64,000 nt of DNA from Yoonia sp. F2084L (lineage in GTDB: Bacteria > Pseudomonadota > Alphaproteobacteria > Rhodobacterales > Rhodobacteraceae). Shown in pieces: positions 8,384 through 17,682 of the stretch. The position numbers were made by a program, and so were the translations under genes. A model generated the notes under the pieces. That model was given only the letters and a program-made list of their open reading frames with translations. It ran no database searches and was not told the DNA's origin. The stretch lies in the NCBI RefSeq assembly GCF_023015625.1, contig NZ_JALKAH010000005.1:62001-126000 (forward strand). Reading direction: 5' to 3'. Position 1 is the first letter of the stretch, and the number at the start of each line of letters is the position of its first letter.

Positions 8384-9472
8384 TTAAGTGCCAGACTTCA
8401 CACGTGTCCACATGCGCGTGACGAAACGCTGTGATCGCGCGTCATAGGGTGTGGTTGTATAAAGTGTCTCAAGCGTGGCCTCATCGGGATAGATCGCAAG
8501 ATCACCAATCACATCTTCGATCAAAAATGGCTTCGATGCCGCATTCCCGTTGGCGTAGTAAACATAGTTCGACGCGGCGGCCATGTTTTCAGCGTCCAAG
8601 ATGAAATCAAGGAAGGCATGTGCACCTTCCGGGTTTGGCGCATCAACAGGGATCGCCATCTGGTCAAACCACATCAGCGCACCTTCAACGGGGGCATTAT
8701 AAGCAATCTCAACGCCATTATCGGCTTCCCATGCGCGGTCACGCGATTGCAGAATATCGCCGGACCAGCCAAATGCGACGCAGATGTCACCGTTTGCCAA
8801 AGCCGAGATATACTCTGAGCTGTGATACTTCTGCACATAGGGGCGGACGGCGGACAGGACTGGCTCTGCCAATGCAAGTACATCTTCGTCTTTGCTGTCA
8901 GGATCTTCACCGAGGTACTGCAATGCGGCCGGAATAATCTCAGACGGCGCATCAAGGAAATGCACGCCACATTCTGCCAGCTTTTCCATGTTCTCTGGGT
9001 TGAATATCAGTTCGAGCGAGTTGAGAGGAGCATCTTCGCCCAAAATCTCTGTCACCTTGCCGACGTTCACGCCAATGCCCGTGGTGCCCCACATGTAGTT
9101 GATCGAGTAGTTCCCGCCGGGATCATATGTCTCGGTGCGCGCTTCCACGACATCCCAAAGATTGCCAATGTTGCTCAGTTTGGACTTGTCCAACTGTTGA
9201 AAGGCCCCAGCCGAAATCTGGCGCTGTAGGAACGTCGCCGAAGGCACCACAACATCATAGCCTGATCCGCCTGCCAGCAGTTTGGTTTCCAAAACTTCGT
9301 TGCTGTCAAAGACGTCGTAGATCAGCTCATACCCGGTTTCTTCCTCAAACTTGGTCAGCAGGTCTTCGTCTATGTAGTCAGACCAATTATAGACCCGTAC
9401 CTCTTCCGCCCAACCAGCCTGAGCGGCAAGCACAAGCGCCGCAAGCGCGGTGCAGGATTTCGTTTTGAGCAT
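8384..9472 (-). CDS. potF: Putrescine-binding periplasmic protein PotF
   Basis: Periplasmic receptor of 362 residues with a signal peptide ending AAQAGWAEE. It matches E. coli PotF closely over long stretches: VYNWSDYIDEDLL, the YDVFDSNEVLETKLLAG region, TTGIGVNVGKV, the FLDAPSEI region and the ending TRMWTRVKSG. The residues equivalent to the aromatic and acidic cage of PotF (W and D in NWSDYI, the SNE motif) are present. It is transcribed ahead of potGHI and divergently from the GntR regulator. Confidence 0.94.
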   Translation of the reverse strand: MLKTKSCTALAALVLAAQAGWAEEVRVYNWSDYIDEDLLTKFEEETGYELIYDVFDSNEVLETKLLAGGSGYDVVVPSATFLQRQISAGAFQQLDKSKLSNIGNLWDVVEARTETYDPGGNYSINYMWGTTGIGVNVGKVTEILGEDAPLNSLELIFNPENMEKLAECGVHFLDAPSEIIPAALQYLGEDPDSKDEDVLALAEPVLSAVRPYVQKYHSSEYISALANGDICVAFGWSGDILQSRDRAWEADNGVEIAYNAPVEGALMWFDQMAIPVDAPNPEGAHAFLDFILDAENMAAASNYVYYANGNAASKPFLIEDVIGDLAIYPDEATLETLYTTTPYDARSQRFVTRMWTRVKSGT

Positions 9473-9586
9473 GTAAACCTCCGTTGGATTGTCCCGTCAT
9501 CGAAAATAGCTTTGATGAAATCAGAGGTCTTTGCAATCCTGCTTGCGTTAATTTGATAGGTTTTGACATGACAGGGGCTTTATGAG

Positions 9587-10276
9587 ATGCCAAATGCCTT
9601 GGAGGCGGGCAGAAACATGAACCAGATGGTCAGCAAAAAGCCGGAACATGAAACGATATATCAGCGCGTGAAAGAGATGATTCTGTTTGGCGAGGTTGTG
9701 CCGGGGCAGCCGGTTACAATTCACGGGCTAGCAGACATGATTGGCACCGGCGTCACACCCGCGCGCGAGGCGATCCGACGCCTGACCGCCGAGGGCGCCC
9801 TTGTCACCCGCGAAAATCGCCGCATTGAAGTACCCGCCATGACAGCCCATCGGCTACAGCAGATTGAACTGGTGCGCCTAACCGTTGAACCAGCACTGGC
9901 CGAGGCCGCAGCAAGCAACTGCAAACCCCAGGATATCAAAGCGTTGGAGCAATTGGATGCGCGTGTCGATGCCGCAATCGTAGGCGGCGATATTCGGGGC
10001 TATCTTGAGGCAAATTACCACTTCCACTTTCATTTATATGGTTTGGCGGATGCGCAAATTCTGCGCCGCATCGCCGAAACACTATGGCTGCGTATCGGAC
10101 CATCGCTGCGCGTCGTTTGCGGCAGATATGGGACCGCCAATCTGACAGATCACCACCGCGCCGCGACCCAAGCGCTGCAAAGCGACAATGCGGCAATGAC
10201 CCGTGACGCCATCGCGCAGGATATTCGGCAGGGCATGGACTTTGTCCGTCAGTCTGTCGTCACCACAGAAAGTTAG
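9587..10276 (+). CDS. GntR family (FCD) transcriptional regulator of the polyamine locus
   Basis: N-terminal winged helix (YQRVKEMILFGEVVPGQPVTIHGLADMIGTGVTPAREAIRRL, given here only as recognisable spans) followed by an all-helical FCD ligand domain with conserved His and Asp/Glu residues. Two starts are possible: ATG 9587 or ATG 9617, the latter preceded by GGAGG at 9601-9605 with an 11-base gap. It lies between divergent importer and catabolic arms, so it probably senses a polyamine or an intermediate and represses one or both. FCD regulators usually bind short palindromes; a candidate is at 10306-10319. Confidence 0.85.
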   Translation: MPNALEAGRNMNQMVSKKPEHETIYQRVKEMILFGEVVPGQPVTIHGLADMIGTGVTPAREAIRRLTAEGALVTRENRRIEVPAMTAHRLQQIELVRLTVEPALAEAAASNCKPQDIKALEQLDARVDAAIVGGDIRGYLEANYHFHFHLYGLADAQILRRIAETLWLRIGPSLRVVCGRYGTANLTDHHRAATQALQSDNAAMTRDAIAQDIRQGMDFVRQSVVTTES

Positions 10277-10305
10277 CACCACAATACTGCGGTCAATTGA
10301 CTACC

Positions 10306-10319
10306 ATCAAACTTTTGAT
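10306..10319. promoter_or_regulatory. Candidate GntR operator (ATCAAA-N2-TTTGAT)
   Basis: A perfect dyad with 6-bp arms and a 2-bp centre lies between the regulator and the ligase gene. The half-site TTTGAT recurs at 9511-9516 and 9552-9557, in the gap between potF and the regulator, as expected if one protein controls both arms. This is inferred from sequence only. Confidence 0.45.
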
Positions 10320-10374
10320 CAAATTGTCGAAAATGGATCACCACCCCTATCAGTTCCACCCAAAGGACCCACCA

Positions 10375-11751
10375 ATGGCACCGACGAACACCCCGCACTG
10401 GCAAGACAATTTGTCGGAAGAGTTCGCAGCCTACGCGCAGGGCAACAAAATCGACGGGGTCGAGTGCATTGTTCCCGATCTCGTAGGCACCTCGCGAGGC
10501 AAGACGATGCCAACGGTCAAATTCCAGCCGAACGCAGAAATGGCACTGCCCATTTCGCTTTTTTATCAGACAATATCTGGCGAATACGTCGATATGGATA
10601 TTGAAAACCAGTGGCTTGAAAAAGACGTGGTGCTGAAGCCGGACATGACGACCGCCTGTGCGATCCCTTGGGCAGATGATGTATCATTGCAGGTCATTTG
10701 CGATATGTTCAACCGCGATGGGTCACCGCTTGCGATAGCGCCACGCACGATCCTGCAAAAGGTGATGCAGGCCTACATCGACAAAGGCTGGAAGCCGGTC
10801 ATCGCGCCTGAACTGGAATTCTACCTGACAACCCCGAACCTTGACCCCAATGATCCTATCGAAACGCCTGTGGGGCGCACCGGGCGCAAAGTGCCCAGCC
10901 GTCAGGTCTATTCCATGGTGGCCGTTGATGAATACGGGCCGGTGATCGACACCATCTACGACTATGCCGAACATCAAGGCCTGTCGATTGATACGCTGAT
11001 CCAGGAAGGCGGTGCGGGCCAGATTGAGATCAACTTGATGCACGGCGATCCGCTGCACTTGGCCGATCAGGTGTTTTATTTCAAACGCACCATCCGTGAA
11101 GCCGCGCTCAAGAACAATGTCTTCGCGACCTTCATGGCCAAGCCCAAACGCGATGAACCCGGCAGTGCGATGCATGTGCACCAAAGCGTCATCGACACGA
11201 AAACCGGGCAAAACATCTTTTCCGCCGAAGACGGCAGCGCGACCGATCTGTTCCGCTGGTTCATTGGCGGCTCGCAGAAATACCTGATGCAGATCATTCC
11301 GCTGCTGGCCCCTTACGTCAATTCCTACCGCCGCATCACCGTGGACGGGCAAAGCGCACCGGCAAACCTTGAATGGGCTACTGACAACCGGACCACCGGT
11401 TTGCGTGTCCCACATTCCGGACCCGAGGCGCGCCGCCTTGAAAACCGCGTGATCGGTATGGATTGCAATCCCTACATCGCCATCGCCGCGTCGTTGGCTT
11501 GCGGGTATCTTGGCATGCTCAACAAGGTTGAACCGCGTGCTGAGGCCACCAAGGAAGTGTGGGAGGCTGACGTGCCCCTGCCCGCCAGCCTGCGCGAGGC
11601 ACTGGAGTACTTTGAAGAGGCCGCTGAAATCCGTGCACTGTTGGGCGAAGATTTCTGCCGCCTCTACGAGCAGATCAAACTCGCCGAAAACGAAGAATAC
11701 CAACGCGAAATCTCGCCTTGGGAACGCCGCCACCTTCTTTTGAACGTCTGA
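10375..11751 (+). CDS. Glutamine synthetase family ligase, gamma-glutamylputrescine synthetase-like (PuuA-like)
   Basis: This 458-residue protein has glutamine synthetase fold motifs: PELEFYL and GGAGQIEINLMHGDPL (metal site), FMAKPKRDEPGSAMHVHQS (ATP site) and ENRVIGMDCNPY. It is probably the enzyme that joins glutamate to putrescine using ATP, the first step of the Puu pathway, because PotFGHI and a PuuB-like oxidase flank it. The longest frame starts at TTG 10297, overlapping the candidate operator. ATG 10375 with AAGGA seven bases upstream is preferred. Substrates other than putrescine (other amines) remain possible. Confidence 0.82.
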   Translation: MAPTNTPHWQDNLSEEFAAYAQGNKIDGVECIVPDLVGTSRGKTMPTVKFQPNAEMALPISLFYQTISGEYVDMDIENQWLEKDVVLKPDMTTACAIPWADDVSLQVICDMFNRDGSPLAIAPRTILQKVMQAYIDKGWKPVIAPELEFYLTTPNLDPNDPIETPVGRTGRKVPSRQVYSMVAVDEYGPVIDTIYDYAEHQGLSIDTLIQEGGAGQIEINLMHGDPLHLADQVFYFKRTIREAALKNNVFATFMAKPKRDEPGSAMHVHQSVIDTKTGQNIFSAEDGSATDLFRWFIGGSQKYLMQIIPLLAPYVNSYRRITVDGQSAPANLEWATDNRTTGLRVPHSGPEARRLENRVIGMDCNPYIAIAASLACGYLGMLNKVEPRAEATKEVWEADVPLPASLREALEYFEEAAEIRALLGEDFCRLYEQIKLAENEEYQREISPWERRHLLLNV

Positions 11752-11767
11752 TCAGAGGTCACAGCCA

Positions 11768-13159
11768 ATGAACGTGCTTACGAACTATCCGCCGACCGAT
11801 GAATTGCAGGCGCTGGATGCAGCCCACCACCTGCATCCCTTTACGCATGCCAACGCACTTGCCGCCAAAGGTCCGCGTGTCATCACATCCGCCAAAGGTG
11901 TGTGGCTGAAAGACAGCGATGGCGAAGAGATCATCGACGGCATGGCAGGCCTATGGTGTGTAAACATCGGCTACGGTCGCGATGAACTCGCAGAGGCCGC
12001 CGCGCGCCAGATGAAGGAACTGCCTTTCTACAATACCTTCTTTCAAACCACCCATGTGCCCGCCATCATGCTGGCCAAAAAACTGGCGGAACTAGCGCCC
12101 GAAAACCTGAACCAAGTGTTCTTTGCCAGTGGTGGATCAGACGCCAATGACACCAATATCCGCCTTGTGCGCACCTATTGGGCCGAGAAGGGTCAACCAG
12201 AACGCGATGTGATTATTTCGCGGTGGAATGCCTATCACGGCTCTACCATAGGCGGCACGTCATTGGGCGGGATGAAGGGTATGCACGGCCAAGGCGGCCT
12301 GCCCATCCCCGGCATTGAATTCATAGACCAGCCGAACTGGTGGTCTGAGGGCGGCGATATGACACCCGAGGACTTCGGGTTAGAGCGCGCGCGGCAGTTG
12401 GAAGAAAAGATCAAGGAAATCGGTCCGGAAAGGGTCGGCGCCTTCATCGCCGAGCCAATCCAAGGGGCTGGCGGTGTGATTGTACCACCCGAGACCTACT
12501 GGCCCGAAATCCAGCGGATCGTGAAAAAATACGGCATCCTGCTGATCGCAGATGAAGTGATCTGCGGCTTCGGCCGCACCGGCAACTGGTTCGGCTCGCA
12601 AACCGTGGGGATCGAACCTGACATCATGACGATCGCTAAGGGTCTCAGTTCTGGCTACATCCCCATCGGCGGCTCTATCGTGTCAGACGAAGTCGCCGCC
12701 GTTCTGCGCGAAACAGAATTCAACCATGGCTATACCTATTCCGGACACCCGGTGGCCTGTGCTGTCGCCTTGGAAAACCTGCGCATCCTCGAAGAGGAAG
12801 GCATGGTCGATAATGTGCGCAACGTGACCGCACCCTACCTGCGCAAAAAATGGGAAGCGCTTGCCGATCATCCATTGGTGGGCGAAGCGAAGATCGTTGG
12901 CATGATGGCCTCTATCGCGCTGACCCCTGACAAGGCCAGCCGCGCGGCCTTTCCCGATCCCGGCACGGTAGGGTTCATCTGCCGCGACCGCTGTTTTGCC
13001 AACAACATCATCATGCGCAGCGTGGGGGACCGGATGATCATCTCGCCTCCGCTGTCGATCACCCGCGATGAAATCGACATTTTGATGGAACGCGCGCGCA
13101 AGTCACTGGATGAGTGTTACGAGAAACTGAAAGCCGACGATCTGCTGAAGGTGGGCTAA
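11768..13159 (+). CDS. spuC: Class III aminotransferase, putrescine-pyruvate type (SpuC-like)
   Basis: PLP enzyme of 463 residues. Motifs seen: the fold-type I Gly/Ser phosphate loop (FASGGSDANDTNIRL), IADEVICGFGRTGNWFG with the Asp that holds the PLP ring nitrogen, and the lysine in MTIAKGLSSGYIPIGGS that forms the Schiff base. The family moves the amino group of putrescine or related omega-amines to pyruvate. It follows the ligase by 16 bp and abuts the oxidase, suggesting a second, gamma-glutamyl-independent route or action on a downstream amine. Confidence 0.85.
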   Translation: MNVLTNYPPTDELQALDAAHHLHPFTHANALAAKGPRVITSAKGVWLKDSDGEEIIDGMAGLWCVNIGYGRDELAEAAARQMKELPFYNTFFQTTHVPAIMLAKKLAELAPENLNQVFFASGGSDANDTNIRLVRTYWAEKGQPERDVIISRWNAYHGSTIGGTSLGGMKGMHGQGGLPIPGIEFIDQPNWWSEGGDMTPEDFGLERARQLEEKIKEIGPERVGAFIAEPIQGAGGVIVPPETYWPEIQRIVKKYGILLIADEVICGFGRTGNWFGSQTVGIEPDIMTIAKGLSSGYIPIGGSIVSDEVAAVLRETEFNHGYTYSGHPVACAVALENLRILEEEGMVDNVRNVTAPYLRKKWEALADHPLVGEAKIVGMMASIALTPDKASRAAFPDPGTVGFICRDRCFANNIIMRSVGDRMIISPPLSITRDEIDILMERARKSLDECYEKLKADDLLKVG

Positions 13160-14461
13160 ATGGACCTGCTCACCGCGAACGATAAGCCGGGCGAATACCC
13201 GCGGTCGTACTATGCGGACAGTGCCAAGCATCTGGACCGGTTTCCGCCGGCAATAGGTGATCTGGAATGCGATGTTTGCGTTGTTGGGGCCGGTTTCACA
13301 GGACTATCCACCGCCTATCATCTGGCCCAGCGCGGCTATGACGTGGTGGTGGTTGAGGCCCAGCGCGTCGGCTTTGGTGCATCCGGGCGCAACGGCGGGC
13401 AGGCCAGTATGGGGCAGCGCCGCGATCAAGAAGACCTTGAGGCGATGGTCGGCGATGCCCATGCCCGCGCGCTTTGGGATATCGGCGCGCAAGCCGTCGA
13501 TTTGGTGCGCACGCTTTGCACAAAGGACGAAGTACACACGACCTTTCACCCCGGCATCGTGCACACTGCCAACCGCAAGCGCGACCACGCACATAACCAA
13601 GCATACGTCGATCATATGCGACACAAATACAGCTATGACAAAGTCAGCCTTCTTGACGCTGACGCGTGCCGCCAGATCGTGAATTCACCTGCCTATCATG
13701 GTGGCGTATTGGACATGGGGTCAGGCCATGTGAACCCGCTTGAACTGGTGCTGGGATTGGCGCGGCTGGCCGTGACATCAGGTGCGCGCATCTTTGAGGG
13801 GTCCAAAGTCGAACGTGTTGATGAAGGCGATCCGGCCACCGTCACCACAGCACAGTCCACGATTAAAGCCCGCTATGTCGTCTTGGGCTGCAACGGCTAC
13901 CTTGGCACGATGCACAAACATGTGGCCGCGCGGGTGATGCCAATCAACAACTTTATCGTCTCGACCAAACCAATGTCACCCGAGGCGCAAGAACAGATCA
14001 TCCGCAACAACTATGCCGTGGCCGACAGCAAGTTCGTCGTGAACTATTTTCGGTTTTCCGAAGATCACCGGCTGCTTTTTGGCGGCGGCGAAAGCTATGG
14101 GTATATATTCCCTACCGATATCGCGGGTGCCGTGCGTAAACCTCTGGCCGAGATTTTCCCGCAACTCCAAGACGTCGAAATCGACCACGCATGGGGCGGC
14201 ACCCTTGGAATCACAATGAACCGAATGCCGCATTACGAACGGATTGCGGGAAACATCCTGACAATGTCAGGGTTTTCCGGCTCGGGTGTCGCGCTGGGCA
14301 CATTGTCCGGCCAAATCGCTGCCGAGGCCATCGCAGGGCAGGCAGAACGGTTCGACGTGATGGCAAAGGTCCCCACGCTGTCCTTCCCGGGTGGGCCCCG
14401 GTTCAGGTCGCCCTTGCTGGTGCTGGCAATGCTCTGGTATAGCCTGCGCGACAGGCTTTAG
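13160..14461 (+). CDS. puuB: FAD-dependent oxidoreductase, gamma-glutamylputrescine oxidase-like (PuuB-like)
   Basis: This 433-residue DAO-family flavoenzyme begins directly after the aminotransferase stop. The N-terminal dinucleotide fold is VVGAGFTGLSTAYHLAQRG with acidic end VVVVEA. GASGRNGGQ is the typical next loop, and GFSGSGVALGTLSGQ near the end closes the FAD site. PuuB oxidises gamma-glutamylputrescine to the aldehyde. I infer this from the neighbours; the family also holds sarcosine and glycine oxidases. Confidence 0.8.
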   Translation: MDLLTANDKPGEYPRSYYADSAKHLDRFPPAIGDLECDVCVVGAGFTGLSTAYHLAQRGYDVVVVEAQRVGFGASGRNGGQASMGQRRDQEDLEAMVGDAHARALWDIGAQAVDLVRTLCTKDEVHTTFHPGIVHTANRKRDHAHNQAYVDHMRHKYSYDKVSLLDADACRQIVNSPAYHGGVLDMGSGHVNPLELVLGLARLAVTSGARIFEGSKVERVDEGDPATVTTAQSTIKARYVVLGCNGYLGTMHKHVAARVMPINNFIVSTKPMSPEAQEQIIRNNYAVADSKFVVNYFRFSEDHRLLFGGGESYGYIFPTDIAGAVRKPLAEIFPQLQDVEIDHAWGGTLGITMNRMPHYERIAGNILTMSGFSGSGVALGTLSGQIAAEAIAGQAERFDVMAKVPTLSFPGGPRFRSPLLVLAMLWYSLRDRL

Positions 14462-14793
14462 AGCAACACGTCAGACCTGCGCTCGCTCAAGAATTTGCAT
14501 TATTGGGCGCAATAGCGCATTAAACGGGTGACTTAAGGTCAAGTTTAGTTAACCAAGCTGTCCGATGATGCTTGTAATCAGTCATTCGGATAGTTCTTAT
14601 GCACAAATAAGGCGGAGGGTGTGCCTTTTTGTCCTGATATGGCGGTTTAACACGTATGAAACGTAGTAAGTTTAAGATTTTTAAAGCTTTTTGCAATTTC
14701 GCAAACAACAACTTTTTAGCCCAGAAGCGGCCCCAATTTGACCCAGATGACGGGCTAGCCTTCTTGCAGACTATTTGTGAAAGGTGACTTCGT
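14462..14793. other. Intergenic gap with AT-rich promoter-like DNA
   Basis: No convincing gene is seen on either strand. Part of the stretch (about 14,640-14,720) is AT-rich compared with its flanks and probably holds the promoter of the small gene at 14,794. AAAGG at 14780-14784 is that gene's ribosome site. Confidence 0.4.
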
Positions 14794-14964
14794 ATGAAAG
14801 ATGCAGCGCAATCCATGACCCAGCGCGAAGCTGCCCAGGCGTTCTATGGGCAAGATGAATCGTCATTTTATGATATGGTGGCCAAGCTGGCGGCAAACGA
14901 CCCCCGCTTGAGCGACGTGTTCAAGAGCACGCGCCGCCGCTTCCTTGAAGCGAAGAAGTCCTAA
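14794..14964 (+). CDS. Small 56-residue protein of unknown function
   Basis: An ATG with AAAGG nine bases upstream opens a 57-codon frame ending in TAA. The peptide starts MKDAAQSMTQREAAQAFYG and ends TRRRFLEAKKS. It is soluble, amphipathic and has a basic end. Codon use resembles the neighbours. It sits 137 bp upstream of yidC on the same strand. I recognise no family; DNA or RNA binding would fit the basic tail but is not shown. Confidence 0.6.
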   Translation: MKDAAQSMTQREAAQAFYGQDESSFYDMVAKLAANDPRLSDVFKSTRRRFLEAKKS

Positions 14965-15101
14965 ACAGACCGGGCGACACCAACCCACGCGCTCACAACT
15001 GCTTCAAACCGTCCAAAATCCTTGAAAACAGCTTGACCTTTCGGCCCCTGACAGGTTGAACCGGGGCCAGACTTTTTACAAGAAATGTGGGCTGTTTTCA
15101 G

Positions 15102-16925
15102 ATGGACGACCAGAACAAGAACCTGATCTTGGCGACGGTACTGAGCTTTGCTGTCATCGTTGCGTGGACAACATTGTTCCCACCAGAGGATCTGCCAGTC
15201 GATCCGGCGACTGAAGCCGCCCAAACGCTTGAAGACCCCACACTGCCAACCGCAGACCCAGTGGCCCCCGCTGCCACCACTCCGACGGAAGCGCCTGAAC
15301 CTGTGGCCCAAGCGCCACGCGTTGCGATTGAAACGGGTGAGTTTAGCGGATCTATTTCCTTGTTGGGTGGGCGCATTGATGACCTTGCTCTGACCAATTA
15401 CCGCGAAACGATTGAGGAAGACGCCGAAGTGGTGCGCCTGCTGAAACCTGTCGGCGAACCGGGTGCTTACTTTGCGTCCTTTGGCTGGACCGCAATTGAC
15501 GGGCTCGACGCGTCAGCAGTCCCCGGCCCGGACACATTGTGGTCATTGGAAAGCGGCGACACACTGACCCCCAACAGCCCGGTCACACTGTCGTGGGATA
15601 ATGGCGCGGGTCAGCTGTTTCGCACGCAGGTTTCCGTCGATGACGCCTTTATGTTTACATTCGACCAAAGCGTCGAAAACGCGACCAGCACCCCAGTATC
15701 AGCGCGACCCTATGGTCTGCTGCGCCGCCACGGTCAGCCCGATGACCTGAAGAACTTTTTCATCCTGCATGAAGGCATGGTGCGGATGACCGACGGTGAG
15801 CTGGAAGAAACCGGCTATGATGACATCACCGAATATGCAGTCGACCCCCGCGAGCGCACACAGGCCGAACGTCTGGATGCCACCGCCTCTGGCTGGATTG
15901 GCTACACCGACCACTATTGGATGACGACGCTGATCCCCGAACAGGGTGTCCCGTTCCGGTCGACCTCCAAATACTTTGATGCCCGCGACCTGTACCAAGC
16001 CGAAGCTGTCATGCCGATTTCGACCGTTGCGGCTGGCGAAACGGCGACAGTTACAACACGCCTTTTCGCCGGCGCAAAGGAATGGGAAGCGATCCGCAGC
16101 TACGAAAACGAAGGCGGTGTTGACGGCTTTCTGGACAGCATCGACTGGGGTTGGTTCTTTTTCCTGACCAAGCCGATCTTTGCACTGCTGCACTATCTCA
16201 ATATCTTTATCGGCAACATGGGTTGGTCGATCCTTGCACTGACCGTGATCCTGAAAATCATCGTGCTGCCGCTGGCCTATAAGTCCTACGTGTCGATGGC
16301 CAAGATGAAAGAGCTTCAGCCAGAAATGGAAGCGCTGAAAGAACGCACGGGCGACGATAAGCAAGCCATGCAGCAAGGCATGATGAAGCTTTACAAGGAC
16401 AACAAGGTAAACCCCGCTGCCGGTTGTTTGCCGATTCTTCTGCAAATCCCGATCTTCTTCTCGCTCTATAAGGTGATCTTTGTCACCATCGAGTTGCGGC
16501 ATGCCCCCTGGATCGGCTGGATTGATGACCTTTCTGCGCCCGATCCATCATCCTTCATCAACCTTTTCGGCCTGCTGCCCTTCGCCAGCCCGGAGCCCGG
16601 TTCGATCCTCGCGCTCATCTTTATTGGTATCCTGCCGATCTTGCTGGGTGTTTCCATGTGGCTACAGCAAAAGCTGAACCCGGCCCCAACAGACGCCACG
16701 CAACAGATGATCTTTGCGTGGATGCCTTGGGTCTTTATGTTCATGCTGGGGTCATTCGCGTCGGGTCTGGTGCTTTACTGGATTGCCAACAACATCATTA
16801 CGTTTATCCAGCAATACGCGATTATGCGCAGCCATGGGGCCAAACCGGATGTGTTTGGCAACATCAAAGCAAGTGTGAAGAAAAAGGCCGCAGCCGCCGA
16901 GACCGATAAGAAAGAAGGCAAGTAG
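15102..16925 (+). CDS. yidC: Membrane protein insertase YidC
   Basis: Inserts and folds inner-membrane proteins, alone or with SecYEG. The 607-residue protein has an N-terminal anchor (LILATVLSFAVIVAWTTLF), a long periplasmic beta domain, and the C-terminal 60KD_IMP core with about five membrane spans, including MGWSILALTVILKIIVLPL and NPAAGCLPILLQIPIFFSLY. The ATG at 15102 (MDDQNKN) is the family start; a GTG at 15087 is possible. It is followed without a gap by the MOSC gene, and yihA and argB continue the run. Confidence 0.96.
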   Translation: MDDQNKNLILATVLSFAVIVAWTTLFPPEDLPVDPATEAAQTLEDPTLPTADPVAPAATTPTEAPEPVAQAPRVAIETGEFSGSISLLGGRIDDLALTNYRETIEEDAEVVRLLKPVGEPGAYFASFGWTAIDGLDASAVPGPDTLWSLESGDTLTPNSPVTLSWDNGAGQLFRTQVSVDDAFMFTFDQSVENATSTPVSARPYGLLRRHGQPDDLKNFFILHEGMVRMTDGELEETGYDDITEYAVDPRERTQAERLDATASGWIGYTDHYWMTTLIPEQGVPFRSTSKYFDARDLYQAEAVMPISTVAAGETATVTTRLFAGAKEWEAIRSYENEGGVDGFLDSIDWGWFFFLTKPIFALLHYLNIFIGNMGWSILALTVILKIIVLPLAYKSYVSMAKMKELQPEMEALKERTGDDKQAMQQGMMKLYKDNKVNPAAGCLPILLQIPIFFSLYKVIFVTIELRHAPWIGWIDDLSAPDPSSFINLFGLLPFASPEPGSILALIFIGILPILLGVSMWLQQKLNPAPTDATQQMIFAWMPWVFMFMLGSFASGLVLYWIANNIITFIQQYAIMRSHGAKPDVFGNIKASVKKKAAAAETDKKEGK

Positions 16926-17681
16926 ATGCCGCGTGTCGCCGCACTGTGGCGGCACCCCATCAAGAGCCACGGGCGTGAGGCGCTGGATGCTGTGACGCTG
17001 GCCCCCGGACAGACCATGCCTTGGGATCGCGCTTGGGCTGTGATGCACGCGCGATCAAAATTTGATGCCAAAGCACCTGCTTGGGTTAGCTGTCGAAACT
17101 TCATGATTGGGGTCAGCACCCCCGGGCTTGCCGGTATCTGGGCCCGCTTTGATGAGGCAACGGGCATCATGCATCTGCGCCACGACGCGCTGGGCGACAT
17201 CAGCTTTGATCCTGACAACGCCGATGACGCTGCGCGCTTCATTGCATGGGTCAGCCCCGTTTGTCCTGCTGAGTCGTTCAAGCCAACAGGGCTTGCGAAA
17301 GCGCCTGAGCGTGGGATGACGGACAGCGACTATCCATCCGTGTCCATCATGACCCAATCCAGCCATAACGCGGTGTCCCAAAAACTGGGTCGCCCGCTTG
17401 AGATTGAACGCTGGCGTGGCAACATCTGGCTGGACGGTGCTGGCCCGTGGGAAGAGTTCGAATGGCTTGGCAAAGACATCCAAATCGGCGAGGCCGTGCT
17501 GCATGTTGTCGAACCGATTGAGCGCTGCAAACACACGATGGCCAATCCGCGCACCGGGAAGCGCGACGCAGATACTCTGGCCGCTTTGCGCGACGGCTGG
17601 AACCATCAGAATTTTGGCGTCTATGCCAAGGTGATCAAGGGCGGTAAGGTCGCCCTGAACGACACGGCAAAGGTAGTCTGA
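16926..17681 (+). CDS. MOSC domain-containing protein
   Basis: This 251-residue protein starts at the base after the yidC stop. The N-terminal MOSC_N beta barrel (ALWRHPIKSHGREALDAVTL, WDRAWAVMHA) is followed by the MOSC domain with its conserved Cys in VEPIERCKHTMANPRTGKRD. MOSC proteins bind molybdenum cofactor or move sulfur, as in YiiM- and mARC-type enzymes. The substrate is unknown. It is co-transcribed with yidC and yihA, a common alphaproteobacterial arrangement. Confidence 0.88.
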   Translation: MPRVAALWRHPIKSHGREALDAVTLAPGQTMPWDRAWAVMHARSKFDAKAPAWVSCRNFMIGVSTPGLAGIWARFDEATGIMHLRHDALGDISFDPDNADDAARFIAWVSPVCPAESFKPTGLAKAPERGMTDSDYPSVSIMTQSSHNAVSQKLGRPLEIERWRGNIWLDGAGPWEEFEWLGKDIQIGEAVLHVVEPIERCKHTMANPRTGKRDADTLAALRDGWNHQNFGVYAKVIKGGKVALNDTAKVV

Positions 17682-17682
17682 C

